Shown here piece after piece: positions 7,004-7,096 of a stretch of 7,096 bases of DNA. Source of the stretch: Planctomycetota bacterium (GTDB lineage Bacteria > Planctomycetota > Planctomycetia > Planctomycetales > Planctomycetaceae); the NCBI GenBank assembly GCA_024278285.1, contig JAJRTM010000625.1:1-7096 (forward strand), written 5' to 3'. Numbering within the stretch: the first letter of the stretch is position 1; each line of letters begins with the position of its first letter. Under the pieces are notes generated by a model. That model saw nothing but the letters and a program-made list of their open reading frames with translations, was not told the DNA's origin and did not search any database. Position numbers and translations under genes: made by a program.

Positions 7004-7047
7004 GCGAGCCGGGGCAGTGAATCCCTGGAAACCACCAATAGTCATTC

Positions 7048-7055
7048 AGGAGAGG
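7048..7055 (+). promoter_or_regulatory. Strong Shine-Dalgarno AGGAGAGG
   Basis: AGGAGAGG ends four bases before the ATG at 7060; its AGGAG core ends seven bases before it. This is the strongest ribosome-binding site in the window and supports a real gene start there. Confidence 0.65.
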
Positions 7056-7059
7056 TCTC

Positions 7060-7096
7060 ATGAAACTTGATCATATTGATGAAGGCACAGTACACA
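7060..7096 (+). CDS. Start of downstream gene (3' partial)
   Basis: Twelve codons (MKLDHIDEGTVH) and one further base are visible before the window ends. The start is supported by the AGGAGAGG just upstream and by a gap of only 56 bases from the isomerase stop, with no terminator seen, so co-transcription is likely. No signal peptide or domain can be recognised in so few residues. In planctomycetes such isomerases are often followed by a Gfo/Idh/MocA-type dehydrogenase, but this fragment is too short to support that. Confidence 0.55.
   Translation, partial: MKLDHIDEGTVH

Noticed and set aside
1..7096. CRISPR array, tRNA, rRNA, insertion sequence or phage element
   Set aside because: No regularly spaced repeats, cloverleaf, transposase or integrase sequence was seen on either strand.

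Overview
The window looks like an ordinary chromosomal stretch from a planctomycete (Pirellulales/Planctomycetales type). This is inferred from the gene set: a secreted ceramidase-domain protein, a secreted six-hairpin glycosidase-like protein, a GntP-type permease and a TIM-barrel sugar isomerase/epimerase with a W-P-G-L-V-G-rich N-terminus. Moderate base composition, loose gene packing and weak Shine-Dalgarno signals fit as well. No rRNA, tRNA, CRISPR array, transposase or phage gene is visible.

Layout. (1) Bases 1-942, plus strand: the C-terminal part of an extended short-chain dehydrogenase related to 3-beta-HSD/OleD; its NAD(P)-binding glycine motif lies upstream of the window. Its stop codon sits inside a perfect 17-bp inverted repeat (937-986) that also contains a competing 7-bp hairpin. 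(2) 1028-2425, plus: an exported protein with the neutral ceramidase catalytic domain but without room for the usual C-terminal domain. (3) 2547-3866, minus, convergent with the previous gene: a secreted, probably alpha/alpha-toroid glycosidase-like protein, with a candidate promoter/operator just upstream. (4) 4168-5556, minus: a 12-TM-class GntP-family permease, closest in motifs to the 3-hydroxybutyrate-type branch. Its start lies beside a run of eight G (minus strand). (5) A divergent intergenic region of about 420 bases with two clear dyads. (6) 5978-7003, plus: a metal-dependent TIM-barrel sugar isomerase/epimerase. It is followed after 56 bases and a strong AGGAG by the first 12 codons of another gene (7060 onward), probably in the same operon.

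How the parts may work together (inference). The ceramidase-like and glycosidase-like proteins both carry export signals and could act on external or periplasmic glycoconjugates or amides. The permease would import a small organic acid, and the isomerase with its downstream partner would process a sugar or sugar acid. Nothing in the sequence proves these four form one pathway. I see no clearly new multi-gene system here. The most distinctive non-coding elements are the 937-986 repeat and the 5724-5748 dyad.
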